A stretch of 64,000 bases of DNA from Helichrysum umbraculigerum (taxonomy: Eukaryota; Streptophyta; Magnoliopsida; Asterales; Asteraceae), in contig CATIUR010000006.1 in the NCBI GenBank assembly GCA_949592205.1, forward strand, positions 7,201,001-7,265,000, in the 5' to 3' direction. Shown in pieces: positions 1 through 12,898 of the stretch. The notes beneath the pieces were generated by a model. The model was not told the origin of the DNA. It made no database searches and saw only the letters and a program-made list of their open reading frames with translations. Every line of letters begins with the position of its first letter. The first letter of the stretch is position 1. A program made the position numbers and the translations under genes.

Positions 1-214
1 AAACCTAATGTCTGGAACCTAAAAACCATTTACGATTCCAAAAATCTTATTTTACCTTCAACTGTATAAAGTTAAAACAAACAATAATTTACTGGTCACA
101 ATAAGTCATTTGACTTTTTGACTAATCATTCACAATAAAATTAGTAAAATAAGCAAATAAATTTCTTAACACATTAAACAATACTTTAAAGTCAGGAAAT
201 TACCATAATGCCAC
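1..214 (-). repeat. Partial 3' LTR of Gypsy element (left part)
   Basis: Positions 1-209 align with 9232-9443 of the LTR at 7730-9470, with many substitutions and small indels, so this is the matching 3' LTR of the same minus-strand Gypsy element. The LTR resumes at 2634-2662 after the solo LTR that splits it, and its other part lies beyond the left edge of the window. The divergence between the two LTRs is clearly larger than in the young element at 13997-21612, so this is an old insertion. Confidence 0.75.
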
Positions 215-2633
215 TGACGCGGCCCGAATAGTCAGGTTGTGAAGCTCTCTCCTTGTGAAGGGGGCGAACCGTCCTCGTCGTCAAAGGACTGACCGAACAG
301 TACCGAGATGCGATCAGTGGGTTTATATTTTATATTTGCTGGGCCTAAGTATACTAAAGCTATGGGTGAGTACAGCGATAGGTATGACCTAGGGTCGTTT
401 TTCAAACTACAACGGGCATGGGATTTAAGAATTTCAATTATCTTTTGTGATTTAGCTGGGTATAAAGAGTTGATAGGGGTTTTGTTTTGTTTTCTAACTA
501 ACTAATTCTAAAACTAAAGTAAAGTAAATGAGGTGAGGTGGCTACGAGAAGTACAGGTTAAACGCGTGTGTTTACTATGACATTCGTATATGCTATTTAG
601 GGGTAGTTATTTTAGTTAAGGCATTAGTTATGATGACGGGCACAGGATTTAAACAGACGAACTTGGAACATTCAATGATTTCACAAAGTAATCCACCTAC
701 AACCTTTCCATGGCTTCCACGTGTTTGTAATACACCAAGGGTGTTTCCAACGCTATACCAGGTACTTGGCTGCTTTAAGGTATTTCCGTTGCATCATTAA
801 AGATTCATTATTGTCTATCCTGAACTGGTTATATATTTCCTAATGAGCCACAGCTCCTAGCCTATTATCTATCTAACGTAGAGTTGTCCGCAATCAGATA
901 AATAACATATCACATGGATAACAGCTATGGAATGTATACTACACCGGAAGTTGTCCCAAATGTAGTAACCAATATAACCAACAACCATCCTCGAGTCTTG
1001 TTCCCCAATCTCGGACATTTAAGATATCCGAATCATGGCATGAATTGTTGAATAAACAAAAACATGAACAGGGGTTTCCCACCGGAACAAGTTGGGATGG
1101 TCTGGTCTAACGGCTAGTCAAATTGTTCATCATTATTTTATATAAATCATCATAACTATTCTATGCATGTTAAACTAATGTACGCAATTAATCTATATCA
1201 GAAAACCTTATCATATATCCAACAGCACAGGTGATACTAGCATGCAAACCCTAAAGCAACAATCAAACAAGAACATGTAGTAGAGCAGCATACAGGGATT
1301 AGTTTATTTCATCCAGAGTATCTGGATAAATGGTCAAGTCACAAATGTTCTGAAAGTTCTCTCTAAAACATTTGTTATACGAAGTGAATCTAATCTATCT
1401 CTAATCCTAAGTTCCGTGTCTCCCTCCGGTATATTTCAACCAGGAGAACACCGGTCATGTCGAGTTCAACGATCATCAGACACAGAATAATTAGCGGCAT
1501 ACCATTAGAAGTTGATCAAATTCTTAGTAGTAGGTAACTAACCACAGCATAAGTTGGATAGATAAACATTTGAGATTCAATTCATAAATTCTAATATATA
1601 TCAACAACATATAGACAGAGTAACCGCATGATTAAAGCATAACTACCCTATCATAACGACTATCATAGCAAACACAGATTTGTTTAGCTTAGCATGGCAA
1701 TAAATCTAGCAAGCATTTTCAAATAAGCATGGCAATAACATAACATATTTAAAAATAACAAGATAGAGATTATAATAAAACCTGACGAAGCGTTATTACA
1801 AATCTTGCGTAACCGCAGTCTCGGAGCACCTCCGTTACAAATAAGCTCGAAGCTTCTAATCTACTAGCTTAACTATACTAAACTAACTAATTTATTTATA
1901 GAGAGAGAGTAGAGAGAGAAAGTGAAAGAAAGAATGAGAAAATGTATGGATGATGAAAATGGTGAGGGGGTGATTAGTATTTATAGAGATCGTTAGCCGT
2001 ATTCTTCAACCATATTCCAACCCCCAAACGCTCAACCGTATTGCTCACCCGTATAAAAATGTGATTTTTATTGCCTGAACGCACGATACGGTTGGTTTTG
2101 GCCATATACAGTTGAACTGGAGCAAATACGGGTGAACACCAACCGTATACGGGTGAACTGGACCGTATACGGTTGGGCTAGGCTGTATACGGTCTACACA
2201 GGCCGTATACGGTCCAGGTCCAGACGTATACAGCCCAGCTCAGCCGTATACGGTCTGGTTCAGCCGTATTTCGGTTCTTTGGTTCTTCGTTTCTTCGTTT
2301 AAGTGTAGTTTCTTCGTCGTTTATCCGTTTTGAGTGATTCTCACGCTCACGCCTTTGTAATTTCCTAACGAATAAAATGACATAAGTTAGAGGTCATAAT
2401 TCTAAGCGTAGCTCAAAAAGTGCTAAAATGAGTGAACGAGAATGCTTATGATCGTTTTCGTTAGATTTATCGTGTTTTTCGACCATTTTAGTTGATTTTT
2501 CAAACGCTGTCTACATTTTAGCCCAAGTAATGAGTTTTAGTAATAAATCGTTCATTTCGGATAATTTCATCATGTATTGGGCTAAAAAGGTGAGAATAAT
2601 GCACGTAAAAACTTGACTTTTTGCGTGTCATCA
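215..2633 (-). mobile_element. Solo LTR, 2.4 kb, nested in Gypsy LTR
   Basis: The sequence starts TG and ends CA and is flanked by the exact 5-bp repeat GCCAC (210-214 and 2634-2638). The related LTR at 9440-9455 keeps the uninterrupted site, which fixes both ends. No internal domain or second LTR is seen, so it is a solo LTR left by recombination. On the minus strand a TATA-like CTATAAATA (about 1976-1988) is followed by a CT-rich leader-like stretch, so the likely orientation is minus, beginning TGATGACACGC at 2633. The family is uncertain; length and promoter layout resemble the LTRs at 13997-21612, but I cannot show homology. Confidence 0.82.
1990..2275. repeat. Palindromic CCGTATACGG repeat array
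   Basis: About a dozen copies or near copies of the perfect 10-bp palindrome CCGTATACGG lie at irregular 15-30 bp spacing. They sit just upstream (minus strand) of the TATA-like box of the solo LTR, in its presumed U3. Several copies have decayed on one arm. Spacer lengths and sequences do not fit a CRISPR. Confidence 0.8.
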
Positions 2634-2662
2634 GCCACTAGGCTCCTAAAGTGGGTGTTACA
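2634..2662 (-). repeat. 5' tip of the Gypsy 3' LTR
   Basis: This short segment reads TGTAACACCCAC on the minus strand from 2662, matching the start of the LTR at 9470. It is the continuation of the LTR at 1-214. The Gypsy protease frame runs up to its edge, so the pol genes that should lie between are missing. Confidence 0.75.
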
Positions 2663-5164
2663 TACAACCCTTAGCTAGAGATTTTCTAGCTTTCATCAAA
2701 GAAATCCAAGGAAAATGACCACTCTCCCTTTCTCCTCGACCCATGACATACGACTCATCAGAGATAGAGATCCTTATCAATTTCTGATGACATACTATAT
2801 CTGCTTTATTTTGACTCAACCAATCCATGCCAAGAACTGCATCAACCAGGGATTGGCATTAACAGAAAAGAAACTGGAAACATATGACCCTCTATCAATA
2901 TACTAGCTCCAGTCTCCGACGTGGTAACAGGGACCATTTAACCATCAGCTATCTCTACCTCAAGAGGATTAGCAATCACAGTGGGGGTCAATTTCAATTT
3001 ATCACAGAAATAAACAGATATAAAGGAACAATTATGAATCAAAGAGAACACGTGCTGGCACAGAATTAATAAGAAAATACCATTAATGACATCATCTGTC
3101 CAGACAGCTTCATCAACTATCATCTGAAAAGCCCTGCCAGCTGCTGGTGGCGGTTTCTTACGTTTTTGGCCAGAAGATGAGGACCCACCGGCCAACCCCG
3201 ATTCCTGTCTAATCGCCTCTGGACACTACCCCGCCCTATGGCCCTCCTTTTGACAATTCCAGCAAACATTAACAGGATACTTGCAATACTTAATATCATG
3301 CCCAAACAATCCATATTTAATACATCTAGCATTCTGAGGAGTACACGGTCCAGTATGTCTAGATTTACATTTAGTACACCAATTGGACCTGTCAGTTGTG
3401 CCACCACTAACATTTTGCCTCCCGTTCTGCTGATTTCCCTGCCATTTCTTCTTACCCTTATTCCCAGAAGAATCATCCTTAGGCAGTTGTGAAGCCTTTT
3501 CCTTATTATGTTTATCCCGAGCCTGTAAATCACCATCTACAGAACGAGCTAAAGTAAAGGCTTGAGAAAGAGAACCTGCCAATCTCAATGTCGTACGATA
3601 GCTAGGTGGTAAAGTCCCAACAAAATGCTCCACCTTTGTTTTATCATCAGGTACCCACTGTTGCACAAAACGTAGCTTCTCTGAAAACTGAGTAATAAGC
3701 TTATCAATAGACATCCGATCAGTCATATGCACACTACAAATAAAATGACTTTTTGTGGCATACACTTTTAATGACACTTTATTTTTGTGCCACTGAATAT
3801 CGGTTTTAGTGGCACTTTTTTGTATATGCCATACGTGTATATGTAAATTAGTGACACAAATTTGTCCTGCCATTAATGTACGTACATATTAGTGGCACAA
3901 TTTCACATATGACATTAATGTACATGAGTATTAGTAGCACAAATTTTTTATGCCACTAATGTACGTTTAGATCAGTGGCACAAATTCGCGTATGCCATTA
4001 ATGTAGATGCATATCAATGGCACAAATTTGTTATGTCATTAATGTACATTTATATTAGTGGCACAAATTTTAGTATGCCACTAATGTATATACAGATTAG
4101 TGGCACAAAAACGTATATGTCATTAATATAAATACATATTAGTGGCACAATTTCGTTATGCCATTAATGTACATACGTATTAGTGGCACAAAATCGTATA
4201 TGTCATTACTGTAAATAAATATTAATGGCACAATTTGGTTGTGCCATTAATGTAGATACATATTAATGGCACAACTTACGCTATGCCATAGTACATGTCA
4301 CGTTTGCCATTATAATCTAATAGAACATGTGAGATACATCTAATAATTAACTATCTATATAAAGCTTTAGACGTTTTAATCTTAATCAATAGTTTTTAGA
4401 AAAGTGATTCACAATAATTTAACTATTGACTTACCCTTACATTATATGAAATCTCATTTAATTATGATACTATTATTAAATTAAATGAGGTTACAATCTT
4501 CCTTAGTCATTATATTGCGCAAATTACCATTTCAATTTACATTTATCTCATGTAATAATATCTCATTATATGCACCACATTTAACATTATATGTGATTAA
4601 ATGATATACATTCACAAATATTATTTTTCTATTAAATTTCGTATAGTTATGGTCATGAACATGTTGGGATCAAATTGCTAGTCAATAAAACATGCATCAA
4701 ATAAAATGTAAGCTCATAGATGCCCTTAATTTTCGTTAACTTATATATTAGTCTTTGAAGAAAAATAATAACGACAACTTTAAGGACTGTCAATTAAAAT
4801 TAATTTAGAATATACATCAATATATGTATTCATACTATAGTAAATTCTCTGACCTCTGAATTTTAGTTGACCATCATAAATATCACTTAATTGCAACCAA
4901 TTTATGCACATTATTACAGCCGTTAGAATTGTCATTAACGTACTCATCTTTAAATTAAATTAGTACTTATCCATATTTATAGTCTATATATTGTTAATAT
5001 ATCTTGTATGGTACAATTTATAGTCTATATCTAATAATATGCAATATATCTTGTATGATATTCAATATTAATACATATGAAATTATATCTCTCAATTTTC
5101 ATCCTCACAATATTGTAATTTACGAGAACTACTGCATTTTAAGAATACTGCATTTATAATGTTA

Positions 5165-5414
5165 CTTCCGTCTCAAAATTATTATCCATTTTTGACTTTC
5201 TGAAGTCTTTCTTTTTCAACTTTGACCTTAAATATTTTTGTTTGTGCTATATAATACTTGATGAAAATTATACCAATTAAAATACATTTAAAACCAAATT
5301 CATTCATATATTGTGCATCAAGTATTATATAGCACAAACAAAAATATTTAAGGTCAAAGTTGAAAAAGAAAGACTTAAGAAAATAAAAAATTGATAATAA
5401 TTTTGAGACGGATG
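5165..5414. mobile_element. Stowaway-type MITE nested in CACTA
   Basis: A 250-bp near-palindrome with about 100-bp arms, starting CTTCCGTCTCAAAATTATTA and ending in its complement, flanked by TA on both sides (5163-5164, 5415-5416). The CTxCGTC-type terminus and TA duplication are typical of Tc1/mariner-derived Stowaway MITEs. The arms differ at few positions, so it is fairly young relative to its host element. Confidence 0.85.
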
Positions 5415-5585
5415 TATTATTAATTTTACTGCATTTTAGACCTTATAATATTATCCTAAAATGCATTAAAGTAAATTAGGTCTTCACATCATTCCCCTCA
5501 TATAACACATTCCCCTGTTAACCTTGCCCATTTATGTTAGGCCTAAATTTAGACATACAATCATTTTCTAATTAACTTATACAGA

Positions 5586-5834
5586 TGAGTTGGCTCGTCA
5601 AAAGAATGTCGTGAACGTCATGCTAAGCCTCTTCCAAGAACATATTCCAAATGCAAACTTGTCTGGAGTACTTAGCAATTTGAACATACAGGTAAATCTA
5701 TTCCTTCCATTGACTGTTGTTTGATACTTACCTCATGTAATGTCGACATATTGTAAAACTTATTTCAGATTCCTGGTATGTCTTCATCTATTCCAAGCGA
5801 CTCACCTTCAGTTAATGAAAGATCATCTCCTTGA
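5586..5834 (+). pseudogene. Coding-like exon pair inside the CACTA element
   Basis: A readable frame begins DELARQKNVVNVMLSLF and reaches a GT donor after CATACAG (5691). It resumes after TTTCAG (5768) as IPGMSSSIPSDSPS and stops at TGA 5832-5834. This looks like the last two exons of an element-encoded or captured protein; C-terminal tails of plant CACTA-associated proteins have this look, but I cannot name a domain. No start is visible upstream, so it is a remnant. Confidence 0.4.
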
Positions 5835-7714
5835 AGTCACTATGACCATGGTAATCTCTTACATCTTTACTTTCTAATTTGTGATCTAAAGATTGTGAAC
5901 TAGTTCTCCTTTGTAGTTATTTGCTTATGGAACCAATTATCTTTGGTTGCATTCACAGGGATTGTTAAGTTTGATTCTACAAAAGAGCTAAGACAAGGTG
6001 GATCTAACAAGGATCATAGGCAGAGCATTGTCGTTAGTGGAATTTCAACTATCATTTATAGTTAAGGTTTATTTGGTAGTTTATGGTTTTTTTTGCATTG
6101 TTAGACGTTTAGACTTGTTTAAGTTTTACTTGGATATATAGTTTGAATGCTTGAGAACATTGTTGCAATAAATATGAGCTTGTCTTTATGCAAAGGTCTA
6201 GTTTTTATGTTATTGTAACTTTGATTTCTTTTTTATCGCAGTAAATTATATTATACTAAACTACGATAACAAATTGATACGATACCATATTAGTAGGAAA
6301 CGATATTTTATTTTTTTTAGGGCAAAATATGCAACAATAAGTAAAAAAACTCATATATCTTACAAGTTTGTTATGGCACAAATTGTTTGCTACAAAATCA
6401 TTTCGATTTGCAGTGGCACAAAAAGAAAGTGCCAGTAAAGCCTCAAAGGTCTACAATGGCACAAACAAAAAGTCCCACCAAAGCCTTTATAGTCTGCAGC
6501 GGCACTACCAAAGAGTGCCACTAAAGCCTCCAAACTTTGTACTGGCACAATAAAAAAGTGCCACTATAGTCTTAATGTTTGCAGCGGCACAACTAAAAAG
6601 TGCCACTATAGTCTCAATGTCTGCAGCGGCACAACTAAGAAGGGCCACTATAGTCTTAATGTCTGCAGCGGCACAACTAAAAAGTGCCACTAAAAGTCAT
6701 TAGTGGTAGCGCTTCTAGTGGCACTTTTTTAGTGTGCCACCGATTCCTTTAGTGGCACTTATATGGCTTCTTATGGCACATTTTGTATGCCATTAAATGT
6801 CATTTTGTTTGTAGTGGCAGCTCCATGAACTCTTGCCCGATACGAGCCATGTCAAATTCAGAACAAAATTGCCGACACATTTTATTATAAAAATCCTGCC
6901 ATCTGATGGATTCTTTCTGTTGCTGAGTCAAAGTTGCTGTAATAGAATCCCACCATACCATAGCCTAACCCTTCAGAAGCTGAACTGCATAAGGAACTTT
7001 AACCTCTTCCTCACACTGACAAACCTTAAATTTCCTTTCAATATCCCGTAACCAATCCAATGTAACTGAAGGATTAGAACTCCCACAATACTCTCTGAAG
7101 GTTTACTAGACATAAAAGTTTTAAAAGAGCTAACCTTCTTCTGCTGTTGTGGTGGTGGAAACACAGGTATCGGATAACCATAAGGCCCTGAAGACAAATA
7201 TGGAACTAACATCTGATAAGAAGTATCATAAGACTGCGGCTGCTAAAAATAAAATGGCAGTTATGTCGATATCTGAGTAGATGACACTACCAGAGGTGGA
7301 ACAATACTCATAGTAGGCTGCTGTGACTATGAACTCTACTGAGAAGATCCAGCCTGTTTATCTTGTAGAGTCTGCTATCTGAAACCCCTAAGTTCCTGTA
7401 ATTCATCCTCTAACTGTAATATATACTCATCCATGTTTGTATCCTCACCTGCTGAGAATGAGGTACCAGACTGACCAAGTCTCTCTGGAGGAGGGGCGTT
7501 CGATCTAGAGGAATTATTAAGGGCATTGGTTGGGTGCTCATGTTCTGCCATATCTGTATTCATAACAACATCTCACAGATTGTTAATTGTTAGTATATAA
7601 CATACTAACGAATTCCCATGCAATAACTAAATCTCACACCCTGGAATGTTTGACTAAACACAAATCAGATTTGGGATTGAACACCTTACTTATGTTCAAT
7701 TCACACAAATCTAT

Positions 7715-7726
7715 GCTCTGATACCA
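7715..7726 (-). other. Primer-binding site of the Gypsy element
   Basis: On the minus strand TGGTATCAGAGC follows the LTR after three bases. It is complementary to the 3' end of initiator Met-tRNA and is the usual plant LTR-element primer site. It fixes the element's strand and shows that the LTR at 7730-9470 is the 5' LTR. Confidence 0.9.
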
Positions 7727-7729
7727 ACT

Positions 7730-9470
7730 TATAACACCCCTATTTTAGAACCGTTTTTTTTATAAATAGACAACATATCGGAAGCGTAGGTCAAAACATA
7801 TATTGATAATTTACATTACATATATGTACACAAGGTCATCCTGTTCCAAAACTACAGTGTATCAGACTGGGTGTTATATATTACAAACTACCACATTAGG
7901 TTACCATAACATTAGCAAAGTAAGTTGGTCGTCAAACATTCCACTAACACAAAAGCTTCTTGCCCAGCCCGTTATATCAAAACTCATAACCTGCAAGAAG
8001 TGGGGTGGTGGGAAATAGCACAAGGCTAAGTGACAGAATGTATAACCAAGAATCTAACTTAGCATAACAAATATGTTTACATCAAATAATCGTAAACACA
8101 TAACACCAAGAGGATCGGTGGTTCTTAAGGTACCCTCATGCCACGGTGGCCCTCGAAGAACACTTAAAACCAACTGCAGGCCAATACATAGGTTAACTGA
8201 TAGCTTGTTGCTATCTTCACATGACACATGTTTCTATAAACGATATGTGCAAGAAACCCCCGCCGGCCAAACAATAGCAACCAAGCCCAACCAATGTTGA
8301 CCTCCGAATATATCACATAATGCCCAATGGCTAGATAAACACATAACCATAATCATCATGGCAGACTAAACAGTCTATCAATAGTACTATTACGTTTACC
8401 CGTTGTAACCAAACCTGTTACAACTAAATCACACTGAGAGTTACAGATCCACTCACCTGATAGTCTCAGCCGTTAACTCAGAAATCTTATATTACTGAGT
8501 CTTCTCCGTGTCTGAGAACAAAAGAAAATATAAGTTATTAAACCATTCTATAAGGAATGTAACTTTTTTCAAATATCTAATCAAGAACACAAGTACTTGA
8601 ACTAAAAACAAAAGTCACACAATTCAGGTGTTACCCGCCGGGTAGCACGAGTACCCGCCGGGTACTCATCCCCACCAGTTGGGTACCAAGCTAAATAGCC
8701 GGGTAAATGGTAACAGAATGAAGCCTTCGTTTTATGCTTGTAGTACCAGCCGGGTACCCTTAAAACTTGAGTTACCCACCGGGTAAGGGTAGTAACCGCC
8801 GGGTACCCAACCCCTACCAGCGACCTGCAACTCAGAAAACTCATAATCCGAAATTTCAATCCAACACCTCAAACCCAGGTTTATACTCAGTCAAATACAG
8901 CAACTAATACCCAATATCATCAACAACATCATATACATCAAGTATTAACTTCAATTTCTATAACAAATCAATAACTTCAACCATATTAAATCAAAAGCTA
9001 GTTTCTCATTAATTGAATAAGAACACTTACAAGCAAAATGATGATGATGATAAAATCTGATGTGGAAATCGAAACCAAAAATCCTTTCTATTTATATTTT
9101 GATTTCTAAGTTACTGTTTTTAGTTTTAGGTTGCATAAAGAAAATGAACTTTCCAATTTGGGAAAGTGATAAATAGTGAGTCGGCCTAATTCCCAACCGA
9201 CACAGTATCCACTTAAAATCAGTCCCCTTCTAAACCTATTGTCTGGAACCTAAAAACCATTTACGATTCCAACAATCTTATTTTACCTTCAACTATATAA
9301 GTTTAAAACAAACAATAATTCACTAGTCACAATAAGTCATTTGACTTTTTGACTAATCATTCACAATAAACATAATAAAATAAACAAATTAATTTCCTAA
9401 CGCATTAATTAATAATTTAAAGTCAGGAAATTTACCAGAATACCACTAGACTTCTAGAGTGGGTGTTACA
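7730..9470 (-). repeat. 5' LTR of the Gypsy element
   Basis: A 1741-bp LTR that reads TGTAACACCC from 9470 on the minus strand and ends GTTATA at 7730. The last dinucleotide is TA instead of CA, a single transition. A TATA-like ATATAAATAG lies at about 9075-9085 (minus), followed by a leader-like stretch with ATC repeats. It carries the TACCCGCCGGGTA array and a TCAG|GTGAGT motif (8451-8460). Confidence 0.85.
8629..8812. repeat. Dyad-symmetric TACCCGCCGGGTA array
   Basis: About seven copies of an odd-length palindrome, best form TACCCGCCGGGTA, at 8631, 8650, 8673, 8696, 8745, 8771 and 8793 (approximate starts). Several copies have lost one arm. It lies downstream of the TATA-like box on the minus strand. 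The CCGCCGG core is shared with two other LTR families in this window. Confidence 0.8.
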
Positions 9471-10215
9471 ATAGAGATTTACTGCTACAGGGAGTTAGAT
9501 GGCAAGTTGGCAATGAATTGAATATAAAGAATATATTTTTGGACACATAAATAGGTTCTGTATGCAGATGACTTTTATAATCGACAACCTCGAGGCCCTT
9601 TCTCTCCGACCGCTCGTCTCAGACTTCATAAGATAATACTTGGAACTTCCAAAAACTTTGGACCGTTGTAAGATTAGAGGAGGCAAAATTCATAATGACA
9701 ATATCAGTATCAAAAACAAATTCCTCAGACAAGATTATATGGCATTGTGAGGCTAAACGCAATTATACGGTCAAATCACGCTATCATCAAGCTCTTTGTC
9801 ATCGTGGCTCAAATCCTCCTGATCGTGTTTCTTCTTCATCACTACCGAACCAAAGGTTTTGGAGATAGGTATGGAATAATGGAATCTCAGAAGTTTACCC
9901 AAAAGTAAATTGTTTTGGTGGAACATGTGCTCTAATGCTCTAGCCACATGTGATTATCTATTAAGAAGAAATGGTTGAGATTCACCTATGTGTCTGATTT
10001 GTTATTCTCAACCAGAAACAACTGAGCACATGCTTTTCGACTGCCCTTGGACAAAAACTGTGTGGTTTGTATCTCATCTTGGCATAAGCATTCGGTCTAT
10101 GAATGGCTCATTATAAATCATTGTCCTTTAACAGGGATCAAATGAGATTACATACCTCTGTAATTGCATGACATATTTGGAAGTCCCAAAATCAGTATAG
10201 TCTTGAGCACGTTTG

Positions 10216-12898
10216 TAACACCCTAAAATCCAAAGTATTATTTTGGTAAAAGTGAAATTAATTGTTTTAAGTTATTATTATTTTAAGTGGTATAGAATAA
10301 TAATAACTGTGAATGGTTTTTAAGTTCCAAACAATGATAATTACGGGGAGTAAAATTTAGAGAAACACATCTATATGTACGTACGCTTATTTACATATCC
10401 ATATTTCATTCCAAACACTTCCAGAGAGCTAGAGAAAGAACGAGGTAACTCATGAACCAAAAGTCCTTATTCAAAATCAGTTCAAAACACCAAATTGAAG
10501 CTAAAGAACTTGAATTCATCATCGATTAATCATTCTTAACTCGAGGTAATCATGATTCTTGTTTAATTTTAACTTAGAACCTCGATTTTCATGGGGTTTT
10601 AAGGAGGTTTGAATGATCAATGATTTCTAATATGAAATTAAGATGTATTATGATTGAATTGTAGTGTGGAAGTGTAGAAATCAATGTTAGTAACACTAAT
10701 TCAATCTAAAAGTGGATAATTCGAATTGTATGCCTAGTGATTAAGGTGGGTTTTGTCTAAATGATGATGGATTGTTGTTAATTCACCTTAATTACTAGTT
10801 AGAGATGTTATTAGAATGTTATTAGTGAAGATTGAGGTAGTGAATCAAGTAGCTAAACACTTGAGTTAAAGGTGATCATGAGAATGATTAATGTAATGAG
10901 TTATTATGAATTAGTGATAACTCAATGTAAATTGTAGTTGGAAGAGTAGTACCATGATGATATAAAGATGTTTAATCATAATCAAAGTGGTAATATAAGT
11001 GAGGTTATTTATAGTTTAACTAAAAGTCAAGCTTGATCAATCCAATGGGTGGTGGATTGATGATTATGATTAGTTGATTATGATGATTTTTAGTTGCTTA
11101 ATGTGTTGTTGAATTGATGTGTTACATGTTAGGTGATCAAAAGACATGGCATCAATAATCAAGTGTGAAATCGCATTATTTGCCTAAAAAGCAAAGGTGA
11201 GTGATATGGGTAATTGGGTAATGATTGTGTGATTCCGGATTGCTTCCGAGCAAGAGGTTCATACAATCAAGTGGAGTATTATCTTGTTTCAAATCGTTGA
11301 TTGTTTATCTTGTTGTTATGGCACGTTATGTTGAATACGCGCTAAGATGATAGTGTTGATAGAGTTTGTTGATATGTGGAAAATTATGTGGAATGAGCAT
11401 TTGTAGAGATTTGTTGTTGATCAGATCGCTAACTGCGGTTAGCACATAGCTTGTTTCAGAATATGTGTGTGGCACATGCTTGTTTCAGAATACGTGCTTG
11501 CACGTGATGTTGTTGTAGTATGCATACTATTGGCCCCGGAACCATATAGAGTTTAGTTAACTGCGATTAGCATAGAGTTGTTGCTAGCATACATGTCGAC
11601 GTGATATGGTGCTATGTGATATTGGCCGTGGATCCGTATAGATAAGAGAGTAGTCTCTACAACTGCCCAGTAGTTATTTGTCTAAGCAAATATGTGTTGC
11701 TACTATTTGCTATATGTTGTTGTTTTGTGAATTATTCATTTAATTGCTCGTATGCTCACTAAGCGTTTTGCTTACCATTTTAGTTGTTTTATGTTGTAGG
11801 TGCATGGTTCGGTTGAACCAAATGGCTATAATGAGTAAACTGTGGTTGCAAGAAAGTGGCGTGGATTGGAGCTTGCATTATGGTTAGACAAGCTCTTCAT
11901 TCTTTTGAATTATCATTGTGAAATGCCATTGTGTAAATCGCTCAAATAACACATTTTAGAGTTAAGTTGATGGTTAAATATGAAGCCTTGATATTGTGGG
12001 TATTATGTCGTTGACTTTGGAAAGTCAAAGTGGATAGTGGTAAAGTTGTATTGTTGTCGTTTGGTGTGTGAAAGTCAATGAGAATGACAATTGTGTAAGT
12101 TGTCATGTTTTAGTGATAATCAAAAAGTCTTGTGGTTAGAAAGAGATTTGGTAGAAATATGGTTAATTGTGTTAAAGTTGACATTGGTCGATTTTAATAG
12201 TGATGAGGAGTGGTTATGTTGAAATTTGAGGTTAAATGATAATCATGTTGTTAGTTTTGTTAAAAGTGTCAAAATGGGCTTTAAACTGGTCAACGGATTA
12301 AAATGAACCAAGATAAAAGTATGGTGCATTTATTGTTGGTTTATGACTCAATGTCGATAGTGATATATATTGGTAAAAAGTCCAGACCTGAATGCATATA
12401 GATTGTGAATTGACTTGTTCTCAAAAAGTGGTCGAAATGACCATAAATTGGTGAGACGTCCGTTTTCTTTGTTAACGTGAAATTTGAAAAATTACAAAAA
12501 GGGAAACCTTTATTTTGTTATAGTGAAGGTGTCTGCAAAATTTCAGGTCCTAACTCTTAACGAGTTAAAAGTTATGCGCGTCCAATGTTCGTATTTAAAA
12601 CTGAGTTGTGCAGGCTGTAGTCACGGCGCGATTTCTACAAATCACCATGCGATTACCCATGGATCGCGATACGATCTAAGGTGGTTGCGACGCGATGTTT
12701 ATTGTGAAATTTTGGTTCATTAACAGAAGTCTTTTAGAGTTGCGAAGAAATTTGATGGCATTGCGAAGCAGATCGCGACGCGATGCATATTGATCGCGAT
12801 GTAATTTATGTCTGATCGCAAAGCGATAGAGAAGAATCGCGATGCGATTTCTTTTGGCTCAAATTTTGTTTTGTTCATTGTTGGACCAAAGTAATTGT
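10216..12898 (+). mobile_element. Solo LTR, 2.7 kb, inside the LINE relic
   Basis: It starts TGTAACACCC at 10216 and is flanked by ACGTT (10211-10215 and 12899-12903). Removing it with one ACGTT restores a continuous LINE reading frame, so the boundaries are well supported. The right end reads AATTGT instead of the expected CA, so the terminus has decayed or the true end differs by a few bases. A leader-like AGAGCTAGAGAAAGAACGAG|GTAACT occurs near 10430-10455. No coding domain is seen. Confidence 0.75.
12622..12852. repeat. ATCGCGAT-type palindromic array
   Basis: Roughly ten copies or variants of GATCGCGATGCGATT/ATCGCGAC in the last 300 bp of the solo LTR, built on the 8-bp palindrome ATCGCGAT. 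The copies are imperfect and irregularly spaced. The motif is unlike those in the other LTRs here except in being GC-rich, CpG-rich and self-complementary. Confidence 0.7.

Larger units (their letters stand above)
3732..6816. mobile_element. Non-autonomous CACTA (En/Spm) transposon
   Basis: The ends are perfect CACTAC...GTAGTG, with inverted repeats beginning CACTACAAATAAAATGAC and CACTACAAACAAAATGAC. A 3-bp target duplication GCA lies at 3729-3731 and 6817-6819, as expected for CACTA elements. Both ends carry dense subterminal copies of a TAGTGGCACAA / TTGTGCCACTA motif (roughly 3755-4300 and 6360-6800), the usual transposase-binding layout. No full transposase is present; only a short coding-like stretch remains near 5586-5834. 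It sits inside the gag of the Gypsy element, whose frame joins cleanly across it. Confidence 0.93.
2663..7563 (-). pseudogene. Gypsy gag-protease remnant, pol deleted
   Basis: Read on the minus strand, gag starts near 7563 and runs to 6820, is interrupted by the CACTA transposon, and resumes at 3728. The C-terminal part (3226-3728) has retrotransposon gag sequence and zinc-knuckle-like cysteine clusters, the last reading CWNCQKEGH. An in-frame TAG follows it. Protease sequence continues at about 3195-2663 with several frame breaks; in other frames I can read a stretch like NKADIVCH and the conserved KARKSLAKGC tail. No reverse transcriptase, RNase H or integrase follows: the frame runs straight into the LTR at 2662. 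The type of gag and the 12-nt Met-tRNA primer site suggest a chromovirus, perhaps Tekay-like. The element is dead. Confidence 0.8.

Noticed and set aside
3120..3536. 138-codon minus-strand ORF overlapping the gag zinc-knuckle region
   Set aside because: Out-of-frame shadow of gag; the true frame shows the Cys/His cluster.
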